A stretch of 64,000 nucleotides of DNA from an uncultured Lachnospiraceae bacterium (GTDB taxonomy: Bacteria; Bacillota; Clostridia; Lachnospirales; Lachnospiraceae), in NCBI GenBank assembly GCA_947626395.1, contig CANQRU010000009.1, positions 1-64,000 of the forward strand. Reading direction: 5' to 3'. Below are positions 1 through 10,252 of this stretch, piece by piece. Below the pieces are notes generated by a model. That model ran no database searches, had not been told where the DNA came from, and was given only the letters and a program-made list of their open reading frames with translations. Both the position numbers and the translations under genes were made by a program. Position 1 is the stretch's first letter; each line of letters begins with the position of its first letter.

Positions 1-663
1 ACAGACGGGTACGAACCATACCACACGCTGGCGAAGGGGAGCGGAGGGAGGATCCGCGTGGCGGGCTGCTGGGCACACTGCAAAAGGAAGTTCGCGGAAG
101 TGGTGAAGGCGTCGCCGGCCAGCGCAAAGGGGAGCGTGGCATGGGAAGCGAACAGCCGGATCGCGGCGATCTACCATGCGGACAACATGACGAAAGGGGA
201 AGTGCCGGAGGAAAGGCAGGTACACCGGGAGACGGTGGTAAAGCCGCTGGTGGACGCATTCTTCGCATGGGCGGCAGAGACGGTGGACAAGGTAGGGACG
301 AAGAAGACCCAGGATGCCCTAAGGTATGCGCTGAAACAGGAGCCGTACCTGAGGGAATTCCTGAGGGACGGGCGGATCCCATTGGATAATTCGGACGCAG
401 AGCGGAGCATCCGGTCTTTTTGCGTGGGGAAACACAACTGGCATGTGATAGAGACAAAGCGTGGGGCAAAGGCGAGCGGGATCCTGTACAGTATGACAGA
501 GACAGCAAAGGCGAACGGGCTGAAAGTGTATGATTACCTGAAGTACGTGCTGGAGGAGATGCTGGAGCATGAGGGACAGATCACGAAAGAATATCTGAAA
601 ACGATCGTGCCCTGGTCAGCCAGCCTGCCGGAGAGGCTGAAAGTAAATACAGACAAAAAGTAG
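1..663 (+). CDS. IS66 family transposase, C-terminal part
   Basis: DDE-type transposase that mobilises IS66 elements. The frame is open from base 1 (TDGYEPYHTLAKG...), so the gene starts upstream of the window; the GTG at 58 in the ORF track is internal. Recognisable IS66 features are CWAHCKRKF, the segment IPLDNSDAERSIRSFCVGKHNW, which carries the D..N..ER region of the catalytic core, and the short IS66 C-terminal domain ending KTIVPWSASLP. About 220 residues are visible of a protein that is normally about 450-550. The visible part is intact, so the copy may still be active. Confidence 0.9.
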   Translation, partial: TDGYEPYHTLAKGSGGRIRVAGCWAHCKRKFAEVVKASPASAKGSVAWEANSRIAAIYHADNMTKGEVPEERQVHRETVVKPLVDAFFAWAAETVDKVGTKKTQDALRYALKQEPYLREFLRDGRIPLDNSDAERSIRSFCVGKHNWHVIETKRGAKASGILYSMTETAKANGLKVYDYLKYVLEEMLEHEGQITKEYLKTIVPWSASLPERLKVNTDKK

Positions 664-701
664 CGGCTGCAGAGACATTGATGTCAAATGTGGCCGCTTA
701 C
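1..701 (+). mobile_element. IS66-family element, right end (left part outside window)
   Basis: The segment holds the C-terminal part of an IS66-type transposase followed by a terminal sequence that reads GTAAGCGGCCACA on the minus strand, the usual kind of IS66 end. I place the right tip at about base 701. The left end, the accessory tnpA/tnpB-like genes and the target duplication lie outside the window. The element abuts the 3' side of the adhesin locus but does not interrupt it. Confidence 0.75.
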
Positions 702-711
702 TTTTTGAATA

Positions 712-819
712 GGCTTGTTTTGTACCGTTTACAAAGCACCTCCGTTTTTAAGATTGATAAACGTATTATCTCAAAAACGAAGGTGCTTGAAAATCGGCTT
801 GTTTTGTACCGTTTACAAA
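712..819. repeat. 24-bp direct repeats flanking a long imperfect hairpin
   Basis: A perfect 24-bp direct repeat beginning GGCTTGTTTTGTACCGTTT lies at 712-735 and 796-819. Between the copies is an inverted repeat: arms at 734-753 (AAGCACCTCCGTTTTTAAGA) and 769-788, about 20 bp with two differences and a 15-base loop. The unit starts 10 bp outside the IS66 tip. It may be a small non-autonomous repeat, debris of an older insertion, or a bidirectional transcription stop. The rest of the gap 664-976 holds a weaker GGGGAG/CTCCCC hairpin at 844-870 followed by TTT, and no gene that I can support. Confidence 0.6.
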
Positions 820-899
820 AGTTTCATAGACTCATTAATTCAGGGGGAGTGCCGATTGTGGACGCTCCCCTTTGCAGTTCATTCTCTTTTCTGCTTCAT

Positions 900-924
900 G
901 CGGGCCGGCCATCGGCCGGCCCGC
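900..924 (-). terminator. GC-rich hairpin downstream of the adhesin gene
   Basis: Perfect 10-bp stem GCGGGCCGGC with a 5-base loop, 52 bp past the adhesin stop codon. It is the strongest hairpin in the gap and the likely 3' end of the adhesin transcript. It lacks a clear T-run on the minus strand, so factor-independent termination is not certain. Confidence 0.4.
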
Positions 925-976
925 GTGTCTTACTGTGATTCCGTTCTATCCGCGCGTCCCGCGCTCCGGACAGCTC

Positions 977-3900
977 TTACGCGTCCTCCTCGTCCTTCTT
1001 CGACGCCAGGATCCCGAACGCTCCCATCATTCCCAGGGCCAGCAGCCCGAACAGCGCTGCCGCTCCCACAGGTCTGTTGTCTCCCGTCATCGGGGCAAGG
1101 AACGCCAGCGGCACATCCTCATCCTCGATCGTCTCGAAGTCTGACAATGGCGTCGGCTCGTCGCTGATCGTTATGATCTCCGGCGTCCCCGGGCCCTGCG
1201 GCACTTCATTGTCAGGGATCGTCGTTCCCGTACGGTTCGGCGTCGTGCTCGTCGTCGACCTCGTCTGGTTCTCGAACAGCACATCCGTTACCGCCGCTCC
1301 GTCCAGGGTGTAAGCCACGCTGGCCACCCTGTTGCCGGCCGCCGTCTTCTCCACCGTCACGGTCACCGTGTACACCTTCGCGTCGTAGATAATCAGGCTG
1401 CTCGAGCCCACACGCTCGTTCATCGTGTAGGTATGGACTCCGTCCTCTCCCTCTCCGTAGGTGATCGTGTCGAAGGTCACGCTGCCGTTGCCGGCGCTCG
1501 TCGCCGTGGAGATCACGTTGCCGGCCTCATCCTTCAGTTCGAAGGTGAATCCGTCCGCTCCCGCCAGCTGGCCGTTCAGCGTCTTGGTCGCCCTCGGCGT
1601 CCACTGGTCCTCCTCGGTGAAGATCTTGTCGTTCGTGAATTCGAACGGCCTGCCCATCTCGTAGGACGGCACTGCCTGCAGCTCACTGCTGTGGGACGGC
1701 CCGACTTCCACTGTGAAGTCATAGACTGTCGTGTCGTACCTGTAGTCCCCGCCTTCCGCGACTTCCAGCATGCGGTAGGTATGGGTCCCTTCATCCGCGC
1801 CGGTGTAGACCAGCGGTTCGAAATCCACCTTGCCGTCGGCGTCGTTCTGCGCGCTCCTGAGCAGTACATAGTCCCCGCCCACTTTCTCATACAGCTGGAA
1901 GGTAAATGTGGCGTCCGGCTTCTCAAGCGCCTGGCCGTCATAGCCGATCACCGTCTTGATGACATCCGGCTTCAGGGTCACACGGTACATCACGTTCTTG
2001 TAGGTCGGTTCCACCTTTCCATCGGTCCCAAAGGTTGCAACACCCTCGAACTGGCCATTATCGCCGACCTTGATCTCCTGATAGTAAGTGACATCCGTCT
2101 TCACATCCAGCTTGTTCCTGGTCACTTCAACGCTTGCATAGATATCGCCATCCTGGACGAAGTTCTTCGTCTGGTCACCCTTCAGGTTCTCAACCAGCTT
2201 ATACCAGTAAGTTCTGGAGTCTGTTTCCTGATCTCCGCAGTCATCCGCGACATAATTCAGTTCAAAGCGCGCTCTCCACTCGGAAGCATCGTCTGCAACC
2301 GTTGTACCAAGCGACTTCCACTCTTCCTCACCGGCAGCATTGACAGTTCCCTCGAACAGCTCAAACTCAAATCCTTCCTCCGGATAGATGTCTTCCTCCG
2401 GGCCGCCGTCCGTTACCATGGTCACTTTCTTCAGGAGGTTCAGGCTTACAATGTTCTCCGTATTCATGAAAGTGATCTTCTCGCCATCAGCGAACGGATT
2501 CTCACCCTTGCCCGTTTCTTCGTTGAAGTCTTTGAAATATGTGACCTTCGTAGAAACATTGCCGTTCAGCTTCTGGTGGTCCGTTCTTACATAGACCGGA
2601 TCGGGCGTATAGATCGTATCCCCGTCAAGCACCTCGCTGATCTTATACCAATACGTTCCGCTGGGCTTCTCCGCATAATTCAGGGTGAAGACCGCCTTCC
2701 AGTCAGTCGCTAATGTCGCCTCGGCATTCGCTGCATTAACATCGGTCCATCCATCAGTTCCCCACTCGGACAGCCTGAACGTGTACACCTCAGCGCCCTT
2801 GGTATCCGTCACATCCTCCGGACCCTCATTATCCGTGTACCGGTCGACTTCCTTGTAGAATTCAAAGGTCGCTGTGTTCCGCAGGTTGTAGCATACAGGC
2901 TTATTGTCCTCGAACGGGGTACCGCCGCTAACGCCCATCCGCGTTACGATCTTTCCATCGTCATCCACTTCCGCCTGCATTCCCTGGCTGACAGTCCGGT
3001 AATACGTAATCTCTGTATAAAGCTTTCCGTATACCTTTTCCTCGTCCCTGCCCTCCGTCCTCGGATCTTCATCCGTTACTACGACTTTGGCAAATACCAG
3101 GTTCGATACATAGTCCTTTCTCTGCTCCGGAGTCAGTTCCTCACTGATGCGGTACCAGTAAGTACCTGTCTTCGTGTAGTTCAGTTCGAAACTTGCCTTC
3201 CAGTCAGTCGCATCGGATGCATCTGTCTTACCGATCGGGATCCACAGCTCCTTATTGCCGCTGTCCCACTGGTCCAGGCGGAACGTGAACTTTTCTCCCG
3301 CATGGTCGGACATCTTATCCTCTGCGATACCGCCGTCATTGTCAACAGATCCGATCTGCTTATAGAGTTCAAGATGCGCCTCATTGTCCGTATTGACAAA
3401 TGGGATCACACCGCTCGGGTCTACCGGAGTAATTCCTTCCTCCGGCTTTCCATCTGCATCAAACTGCAGATCCCTGTAGTAGTCGATCGTCGCCGTCAGG
3501 ATGTCGCTCTCACGGGCAACGTTAACATGCACGTATACCGGACTCTTAACATACTTCGAATCGTCCGTAAGCTTTTCATCGATCTTATACCAGTAATCCC
3601 CGACAGGCTTATTGGAGTAATTCTCCGTAAACTCTGCAGACCAGCTGTCCGTTCCATGGACCGCAACTTCATTCTTTGTACCGTCTCCATCATACAGACT
3701 GGTTCTGGACTGCCACCCGTCACCGGCCCACTCCGACAGATACAGGGTAAACGTCTCGTCGTTCTGGTCAGTCACATTTACCGGGTCGCTGTTATCATCC
3801 GTTCTCACGACAGATTTGGTGACGTTGAAATTGATATAGTACTTGATATTATAGTACAGCGCCTTATTCTCAGCCTTCTCGTCAGCCGGGAATGCAACTC

Positions 3901-6900
3901 CCTCAAATGGATCTTCCGTAAACGGATTGGAACCTGCAGCTTCCGGGCTAACAGTATAGCCTTTAAAATACTCGACCGAAATATCAAACTGCCCGTCGCC
4001 CGGTTCATTCGCGAAACTTTCCGCTCCATTCTCTGTTTCAGGATTCCCATCAGTCACTTTTACCCTCACGTAAACCGGTACCGACGTATAATCCTTTCCA
4101 TCATATGAAAGGCCTCTGTCTTCTTCCAGTTTATACCAGTAGATGCCGGTTTCCGTATAGTCGATCGGGAACTTGCCGAACCACTCGTTATCATTTTCGT
4201 CGTTACCGTCATTTTGGAGAACAATGCGCTTCTCCGGCAGCTTACTCCAGTTCCATTTGCCCTTCTCCTGCACAGGCTCATAGATGTCAAACGCAAACGA
4301 CTCATCGGACGGATAATCCGCGTCCACACGGGAGAAGCCCTTCACATCAATGGTCACATCAGCGAATTTCTTCTCAAGGTTCAGGTCAAAGGTATTCTTC
4401 GTATTCCTGATGACCGGTACAGTCTCTCCAATCGAATCAAAGCCCTGTCCGTCCTTAAACTTATTAAAGTATTCCTTGCTTGTTGTAAGTTTGACAATAC
4501 CTTTTTCTTCGTTCTTTTCCACGGTCACCTTTGCGTATACCGGGCCGCTGCTGACGTACAATCCGGTATTTTCTTCCAATTCCTCCTCAATCTTGTACCA
4601 GTAGCTCACCTCAGTCTTGCCGCCCAGGTCATTCTCATCGGTATAGAGAAGCTGGTCTGTAAACTCCGCCTTCCAGTCTTTTCCATCTACCGTATCGCCA
4701 TCTACCGTATCGCATACCTTTGTGCTGTCGGCTTCTTCTTCTGCAGACCACTGATTAGTCGCCGCACTGTACCAATCCAGCCATTTTTCATTCTCATCGT
4801 CCCATCTGGACAGATAGAACTTAAATGTTTCTTTTTCATGAAGAGACAGATTGTCCCGCGTCGTTACTTCATTATTTCTGGTATAGAAACTCTTCCCAGC
4901 TTCCAGCTTGACTTCATATTTGGTATTAGTAATCGCAGCAATCTCATTAGTTTCTTTCGGATCACTATAATACTTAATATCCGTAGAAATCTTGCTATCT
5001 GCCTTCGTCAGGGTAACCTTGGCATACACCTTGTTGCTGGCAGTATAGAATGCGCTGTTGCCGTTGTCCCCAAGCTGCTCCTCGATCACATACCAATCCA
5101 CGACCGGTTCAGCGCCCTCTACGGTATACACCTTGTCGGGCTCAAATGTCGCCTGCCAGTTGCCGGCTTTAAATGTTTGCGTGATCGGAGCCGGCGTATC
5201 ATCTGCACCCGTACCAGGAGTGTAATGCTTCATAGTAACTGTAAATTCTTTGTCCGAATCAGGTGCGGTAGAAATCAATTCATTATCCAGCAGCGTCTCG
5301 AAAAGCTTACCAACCTCCAGCTTGATCTTGTATTTGGTATTGGTGATTACTTCCGCACCGGGATCAAGTTTTTCGCTCTTTCCATTATCAAGCTTGTGGT
5401 AATAGGTAACTGTCGGTCTGAGGATGCCTCCCTCATTCTTCAGTTCCACGCTCACCAGCAGAGGCGCTCCGACTGTGTACTCTTTATCCTCAGGATCCTC
5501 CTCTTCGATCAGATACCAGTAAGTTTTTCCCGCGTCATCCTGCGTATAGTTTATGGGGTCGAAATTGGCTGTCCAGTTAACGGCACTCACCGTCCTCGTA
5601 TCGATTGCCGTGTCACTTTCCTTTTCACCAAATTCATCTGCGGAGTACAGGTTAAAAGTAAATGTTTCTGCCGATTCGCCGGTCAGGTTATCGCCGGGCT
5701 CATTATTTGTTACCGTGTAGATCTTCTTTGTCGCCTTCAGATTCGCCACGTACTTGTAATTGACAAATCCTACGCCTCCGGCAGCATCTTGAGCTATCTC
5801 AGCCCCAGTTTTCGCCCCGTCATGGTAAGTCTTAACTGTCTTGACCACACCGGTTTCATCCCCGGTACCCATGTACACTTTTACCTCTACCCAGATATCG
5901 TTCTGCGCCGAATAAACCTCTGTCTGGGCATCAGTAAGTTTTTCGCGGATACAGTACCAGTAAGTCACTGGATCACTTACCGATGGTCCTGCTTCATCCT
6001 TGGTATAATGCAGTTCCTCATCGCTATTAGTATTCTCGCTCGTGCTAAATACAGCGCTCTCGTTATGTTTAACTTTGGCTGTCCCCAGCACGTCTCTATT
6101 CATATCGAGAAGCTGGAATTCGAATTCTTCGTTGCTCTCCGTGGGATCCAGTGTAGTTACAGAACCAGTCTCATCAATTTTTGCAACCGTCTTTTTCGCG
6201 GTTAAGGTAACAGCCGCATCAAAGTATAACGTATTAGTCCATTCCTGTCCAACTGTCGCTGCCTCGATTGTACCGCTCGATGATTGACCTTCTTTTATTC
6301 CGCCAGTATAGTTCTGTGTAACACCATCATGCGTTACAGATACAGTCTCCTCAGTTACCGTGTATGTAGTTCCATAAGGAATGCCGGTAAGCGTTGCGGT
6401 TCCATCTTTTGCCACCGTGACCTTCACTGTGAAAGTCCTGGAAGTCTGCGTTTCTATCGATGTCTCTGTTCTATGTGCAGCATCAGTTACCTTGATACCA
6501 TTCGCTGCCTGTAGAGCAACATTTTCGGGCAGGGTCAACACAATATCGAAGGTAAACGTTTTCCCGCTTTCATAATAACCGTCAACGATCTTCTTGATCG
6601 ACAGGCTGCCGGTCAGATATTGATTTTCGACAGTTGCCGTCCGCACACCGGCCGTATCGCTATTAGCCCAGAAGTACTCCTGCGTTCCTTTCTTATAATG
6701 AGACGGTGCCTGCGTTTCCTTAAAGTAATAATAGCATTTAGGATCAAGCTCCAAACCAGCGGATTCTGAGGTCCATTCGCCGTTTGCATCTGTAATCAGA
6801 TCCTTAATTTTCGTATCATTACCAACTTCGTTATCTGAGCTTTGATACAGTTCAAATTGGGCGTCCGCAAGCTTTTCTCCATTTGGCCCTTCCTTAACCA

Positions 6901-9900
6901 GCTTCACCTGAGCCAGGTCACGCTTATTTATGAAACTTGCTGCTTTATCACTCTCTACCACCGCTACGTCAGTGTTCGTCAACAACTTCGTAGGCTTATA
7001 CTTATTACTGGTTACCTCCAGGTGGCCACCCTTATCCTCAACTACAACCGTTAGCGTCCAGATATTGTCATCATACGTATACCCAACTTCTCCAGGTGCT
7101 CCAGGGTTCGCCGTACTTGTTTCCTTGATCGTATATGTATAGGTTCCTGCCTCCGTATACGTAATTGGATCAAACGTTCCCGTTCCCTCGTGCACACTTA
7201 CGCTCTGAATCTCATTATTATTATTGTCAGTCAGCGTAAAGGTAAACATCTTATTGGACGGTATTTTCGCCTTACCAGATACGGTTAATACCTTACTGAC
7301 CTCTGGAGTATAAGATATCTCTGTCGCTTTGTACTTATTAGTAAAGGTAACGGTACCCGAAGCAGAAACAGACGTTAGGTCACCATCTTTATAATATTCA
7401 ACCGTTGGTCGTGAAAGTTTACCATCTGTGCCTCTACTTACTTTAGCGCGAACAGTCCATGCAGTACGATCATACACATAGCCATCATCAGCTTTGCCCG
7501 GCAGTTCGCGAATGTAGAAGTCATATGTTCCCTCTCTGTTAAAAACAATCCTTCCAAAAGATACAGTTTCATCAATAGGAGCCTCATCTCCTTTCGCGAA
7601 TGTCAGCGAAACCTCCGTCTCAGCCGGCAGCGTCGCACCATTATGCGGATTAGTCGCAGCCTCCTCCAGTTTGAAAGTGAACGTTTTATCAGAAGGTCTG
7701 GTCATGCCTGTAACCGTCTTCTGCACTGAAAGGGGAAATCCAACAGTATCATCATTCTTCAAGCGCAGCGCACTGACATAATCCGTGCCAGCATCCAATT
7801 CAGCGATATCCTGAGTACCATCCATTGCAGCATAGCCGTTAATGCTATCGGTAGAATGCACAATAATGTCATTATATTCTTTCCAAGTTATCTCAATAAC
7901 CACATCACACGGACTATCCGCAAACACGACAATAGTGTCATTGCCGATTCTGCCCACATTCAATTGCTGACCATATCCGCTTCCGGTGTCTATATACGAT
8001 TTAATAACATATTTATAATCATCTGAATATTTGGCGTTAATAGATTTATTACGATCCTTCAAAACCAATTTATACTTACCGTCGCCTGTTAGTTCCCATC
8101 GATTAGAGACATTGCTTCCGTCTTCAACATCCAACACCGGACTTTCAAGATAAGACGTCTGGACCTTGCCTGCTATTTCGTTATATGCTTCGTCAATTTC
8201 GGTCGCAATAGGATTCGGATTCACCTCATCATAACGAACCAAACCCTCTCTTACCTTATCATATCCAGTTGGAACTTCTACATGATTGAAGCGACCGTCT
8301 CTCTCTCCCACTACGGTCTCCCACATCAGGATCTGCGTTGCAATAACTTTGGCTAATTTTGTCTTCCCCTCATCACTATCCACCCACGGGTAAACCAATT
8401 TCTCATTATCCTCGCCTACAACTATTTCATGACTACCAAAGTGGAGAACGCGCGCAAGCATTCTGGAAATCTCATCGCCGGAAAGCCCGCTATAGCTTCG
8501 ATAATCATCAAAATATTCTGCTTTTCCATATGCATCTCTGCTCTGCCATACTGGAGACATCTCTAACCTATTACTATGAGTATTTACGCTTGGTTCAATA
8601 CAGTATGTCGCCTCTCCAGTATGACCATTATAATAAAGAGAGGTATATGATGTATAGTCTGAACCATTCCAACCGACACCAGGTTCTACTACCCAGTTCA
8701 CTGGTTCATTATTACTGATTCTTGTTCCCGGAACAAAATTAAGGCTCTGTTTCCTGCCGAATGCCTCATGATTTGCCCGTTGAACATTCGTATTATCCGG
8801 CCAGGTTTTTTCATAATCATTATACCCGTTAGGAGCAAGCCCAATATAATAATTAATATCGCGCCCATTAGGATCGTATTTTATACCATACGCCTCTCTA
8901 TATCTTCCCGGCACCGCCAGAACTCTGATAATATTGCCAGTATCACGCGCCAATGTCATCGCTTCCGTCGTACCCACCTTCACAACCCACTCAAGCACTG
9001 TGCCGTCTTCAAGCAGGCACTCGTCAGCGGGTGCCTCTTCTGCAACGGCGGGCTCATCGGCGGGGGAATTATCGCCGGAAGCTGCGTTGTCCGTATCTGT
9101 TATGGTATCGTTCGTATCTACTACCGTGTCGTTCCCAGCCGCATTGTTATCTGTAGCTGTAGGAACCTGCTCTTCCTCCTCAGGCGCCGGAGTGTTGCTC
9201 TCGATGGTATCCGCTGCCGGAACATCCTGCTCCTCTATCGTATCCACCACAGGAGCCGCTCCCTCGTCTGCCGCAGGTGTTCCTTCTTCATCTGCTGCCG
9301 GAACCTCAGCCTCATCTGCTTCCGGGGCTGCTTCCTCATCTGCTGCCAGAACTTCAGCCTCGTCTGCTTCCGGGGCTGCCTCCTCATCCACTGCCGGAAC
9401 CTCAGCCTCATCTGCTTCCGGGGCTGCTTCTTTATCCGCTGCCGGAACTTCAGCCTCATCTGCTTCCGGGGCTGCTTCTTCATCCGTTACCGGAACCTCA
9501 GCCTCATCTGTTACCGGGGCCGCTTCTTCATCCGCTTCCGGAACCTCAGCCTCATCGACTGCCGGGGCCGCTTCTTCACCTGTTACCGGAACCTCAGCCT
9601 CGTCGGTTACCGGGGCTGCTGCCTCATCCACCGCCGGAATCTCTTCCTCGCCTGCTGCCGGAGCCGCTTCCTCTGCCGCTGCAGCCACCTCGGGCTTCTC
9701 ATAAGTGAACGTCACATTTACATAACCGGGAGCCTTGACGAAAGCGGTGCCGTCCGGGCGGACTTCCAGCGCATCGTCATTGTCGCCTTCCCAGGTGCCG
9801 GGAAGATCCGGATCCAGGTCGCCGTACTGCTCCTTATACTTATCGGAAAGGAGCAGCGCCTGGCCCAGAGTCAGACTCTCGTCGCCGCTCGCGCCGCTGC

Positions 9901-10252
9901 TTACATACTCGTACTGCTCCCATTCGCCGGTCCATTCCTCCGCGGCGTCTTCCTCCTCCGCGTCCTCCGGGGCCTCCGTCCTGGGCCAGATATCGACCCA
10001 GAAATCATAATCTTTCTCTTCTTCGGATCCGCCGGCGCCCATATCATCTAACAGATCGCCGGATCCGTCGCTTCCCTGGTTCCCGGCGGCTTCCCATTCG
10101 CCGTTGTCGCCCAGATGGAACGCCGGGCCGAACGCGTACACCGTCTGCACGTTCGCCGCGATGTTGGAGAACACCAGCACGAACGCCATGAAACCGGCCA
10201 GGATACGTGATTTTCTCTTTGTCATCCTTAACATGTTCATCCTCTCCTTCAT
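977..10252 (-). CDS. Giant LPXTG-like cell-wall adhesin with thioester domain and about 13 pilin-type isopeptide domains
   Basis: Surface protein of 3,091 residues, probably anchored to peptidoglycan and binding host or community targets. I start at ATG 10252 because GGAGAGGGAG lies 8 nt upstream; the ORF-track ATG at 10306 has no ribosome binding site. Order of parts: signal peptide (about 1-40, ILAGFMAFVLVFSNIAA); acidic linker; 16-residue Ala/Glu/Pro repeats; a thioester (TQXA) domain with YCIEPS (Cys about 551) and ATQILMWE (Gln about 640), the pair expected to form the thioester; two FctA/Spy0128-like domains; one SpaA/Cna_B-like domain; one DUF5979-like domain; then eleven more FctA-like domains marked by repeated YWYKIEE-type strands; finally FLAPMTGD, a hydrophobic helix and KKDEEDA. 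The motif is LAPMTG rather than LPXTG, so it may need a non-housekeeping sortase; no sortase gene is in the window. The gene lies downstream of the invertible promoter segment. Confidence 0.9.
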   Translation of the reverse strand: MKERMNMLRMTKRKSRILAGFMAFVLVFSNIAANVQTVYAFGPAFHLGDNGEWEAAGNQGSDGSGDLLDDMGAGGSEEEKDYDFWVDIWPRTEAPEDAEEEDAAEEWTGEWEQYEYVSSGASGDESLTLGQALLLSDKYKEQYGDLDPDLPGTWEGDNDDALEVRPDGTAFVKAPGYVNVTFTYEKPEVAAAAEEAAPAAGEEEIPAVDEAAAPVTDEAEVPVTGEEAAPAVDEAEVPEADEEAAPVTDEAEVPVTDEEAAPEADEAEVPAADKEAAPEADEAEVPAVDEEAAPEADEAEVLAADEEAAPEADEAEVPAADEEGTPAADEGAAPVVDTIEEQDVPAADTIESNTPAPEEEEQVPTATDNNAAGNDTVVDTNDTITDTDNAASGDNSPADEPAVAEEAPADECLLEDGTVLEWVVKVGTTEAMTLARDTGNIIRVLAVPGRYREAYGIKYDPNGRDINYYIGLAPNGYNDYEKTWPDNTNVQRANHEAFGRKQSLNFVPGTRISNNEPVNWVVEPGVGWNGSDYTSYTSLYYNGHTGEATYCIEPSVNTHSNRLEMSPVWQSRDAYGKAEYFDDYRSYSGLSGDEISRMLARVLHFGSHEIVVGEDNEKLVYPWVDSDEGKTKLAKVIATQILMWETVVGERDGRFNHVEVPTGYDKVREGLVRYDEVNPNPIATEIDEAYNEIAGKVQTSYLESPVLDVEDGSNVSNRWELTGDGKYKLVLKDRNKSINAKYSDDYKYVIKSYIDTGSGYGQQLNVGRIGNDTIVVFADSPCDVVIEITWKEYNDIIVHSTDSINGYAAMDGTQDIAELDAGTDYVSALRLKNDDTVGFPLSVQKTVTGMTRPSDKTFTFKLEEAATNPHNGATLPAETEVSLTFAKGDEAPIDETVSFGRIVFNREGTYDFYIRELPGKADDGYVYDRTAWTVRAKVSRGTDGKLSRPTVEYYKDGDLTSVSASGTVTFTNKYKATEISYTPEVSKVLTVSGKAKIPSNKMFTFTLTDNNNNEIQSVSVHEGTGTFDPITYTEAGTYTYTIKETSTANPGAPGEVGYTYDDNIWTLTVVVEDKGGHLEVTSNKYKPTKLLTNTDVAVVESDKAASFINKRDLAQVKLVKEGPNGEKLADAQFELYQSSDNEVGNDTKIKDLITDANGEWTSESAGLELDPKCYYYFKETQAPSHYKKGTQEYFWANSDTAGVRTATVENQYLTGSLSIKKIVDGYYESGKTFTFDIVLTLPENVALQAANGIKVTDAAHRTETSIETQTSRTFTVKVTVAKDGTATLTGIPYGTTYTVTEETVSVTHDGVTQNYTGGIKEGQSSSGTIEAATVGQEWTNTLYFDAAVTLTAKKTVAKIDETGSVTTLDPTESNEEFEFQLLDMNRDVLGTAKVKHNESAVFSTSENTNSDEELHYTKDEAGPSVSDPVTYWYCIREKLTDAQTEVYSAQNDIWVEVKVYMGTGDETGVVKTVKTYHDGAKTGAEIAQDAAGGVGFVNYKYVANLKATKKIYTVTNNEPGDNLTGESAETFTFNLYSADEFGEKESDTAIDTRTVSAVNWTANFDPINYTQDDAGKTYWYLIEEEDPEDKEYTVGAPLLVSVELKNEGGILRPTVTYYHKLDNGKSEKLDPGAEVITNTKYKIKLEVGKLFETLLDNELISTAPDSDKEFTVTMKHYTPGTGADDTPAPITQTFKAGNWQATFEPDKVYTVEGAEPVVDWYVIEEQLGDNGNSAFYTASNKVYAKVTLTKADSKISTDIKYYSDPKETNEIAAITNTKYEVKLEAGKSFYTRNNEVTTRDNLSLHEKETFKFYLSRWDDENEKWLDWYSAATNQWSAEEEADSTKVCDTVDGDTVDGKDWKAEFTDQLLYTDENDLGGKTEVSYWYKIEEELEENTGLYVSSGPVYAKVTVEKNEEKGIVKLTTSKEYFNKFKDGQGFDSIGETVPVIRNTKNTFDLNLEKKFADVTIDVKGFSRVDADYPSDESFAFDIYEPVQEKGKWNWSKLPEKRIVLQNDGNDENDNEWFGKFPIDYTETGIYWYKLEEDRGLSYDGKDYTSVPVYVRVKVTDGNPETENGAESFANEPGDGQFDISVEYFKGYTVSPEAAGSNPFTEDPFEGVAFPADEKAENKALYYNIKYYINFNVTKSVVRTDDNSDPVNVTDQNDETFTLYLSEWAGDGWQSRTSLYDGDGTKNEVAVHGTDSWSAEFTENYSNKPVGDYWYKIDEKLTDDSKYVKSPVYVHVNVARESDILTATIDYYRDLQFDADGKPEEGITPVDPSGVIPFVNTDNEAHLELYKQIGSVDNDGGIAEDKMSDHAGEKFTFRLDQWDSGNKELWIPIGKTDASDATDWKASFELNYTKTGTYWYRISEELTPEQRKDYVSNLVFAKVVVTDEDPRTEGRDEEKVYGKLYTEITYYRTVSQGMQAEVDDDGKIVTRMGVSGGTPFEDNKPVCYNLRNTATFEFYKEVDRYTDNEGPEDVTDTKGAEVYTFRLSEWGTDGWTDVNAANAEATLATDWKAVFTLNYAEKPSGTYWYKISEVLDGDTIYTPDPVYVRTDHQKLNGNVSTKVTYFKDFNEETGKGENPFADGEKITFMNTENIVSLNLLKKVTMVTDGGPEEDIYPEEGFEFELFEGTVNAAGEEEWKSLGTTVADDASEWRARFELNYVADDCGDQETDSRTYWYKLVENLKGDQTKNFVQDGDIYASVEVTRNKLDVKTDVTYYQEIKVGDNGQFEGVATFGTDGKVEPTYKNVMYRVTLKPDVIKTVIGYDGQALEKPDATFTFQLYEKVGGDYVLLRSAQNDADGKVDFEPLVYTGADEGTHTYRMLEVAEGGDYRYDTTVYDFTVEVGPSHSSELQAVPSYEMGRPFEFTNDKIFTEEDQWTPRATKTLNGQLAGADGFTFELKDEAGNVISTATSAGNGSVTFDTITYGEGEDGVHTYTMNERVGSSSLIIYDAKVYTVTVTVEKTAAGNRVASVAYTLDGAAVTDVLFENQTRSTTSTTPNRTGTTIPDNEVPQGPGTPEIITISDEPTPLSDFETIEDEDVPLAFLAPMTGDNRPVGAAALFGLLALGMMGAFGILASKKDEEDA
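9246..9655 (-). repeat. 48-bp in-frame tandem repeats in the adhesin
   Basis: About eight units of 48 bp encode 16-residue repeats of the form EEAAPEADEAEVPAAD with conservative changes. The period keeps the frame, so slippage would lengthen or shorten the spacer between the signal peptide and the thioester domain without breaking the gene. Confidence 0.85.

Noticed and set aside
9246-9655. CRISPR-like appearance of regular 48-bp repeats
   Set aside because: There are no unique spacers; the repeats are contiguous, in frame and encode the adhesin linker. No cas genes are nearby.
1433-10051. Long plus-strand ORFs (426, 663, 427 and 268 aa) opposite the adhesin gene
   Set aside because: They are antisense shadows of a repetitive GC-rich reading frame, lack ribosome binding sites and resemble no protein family.
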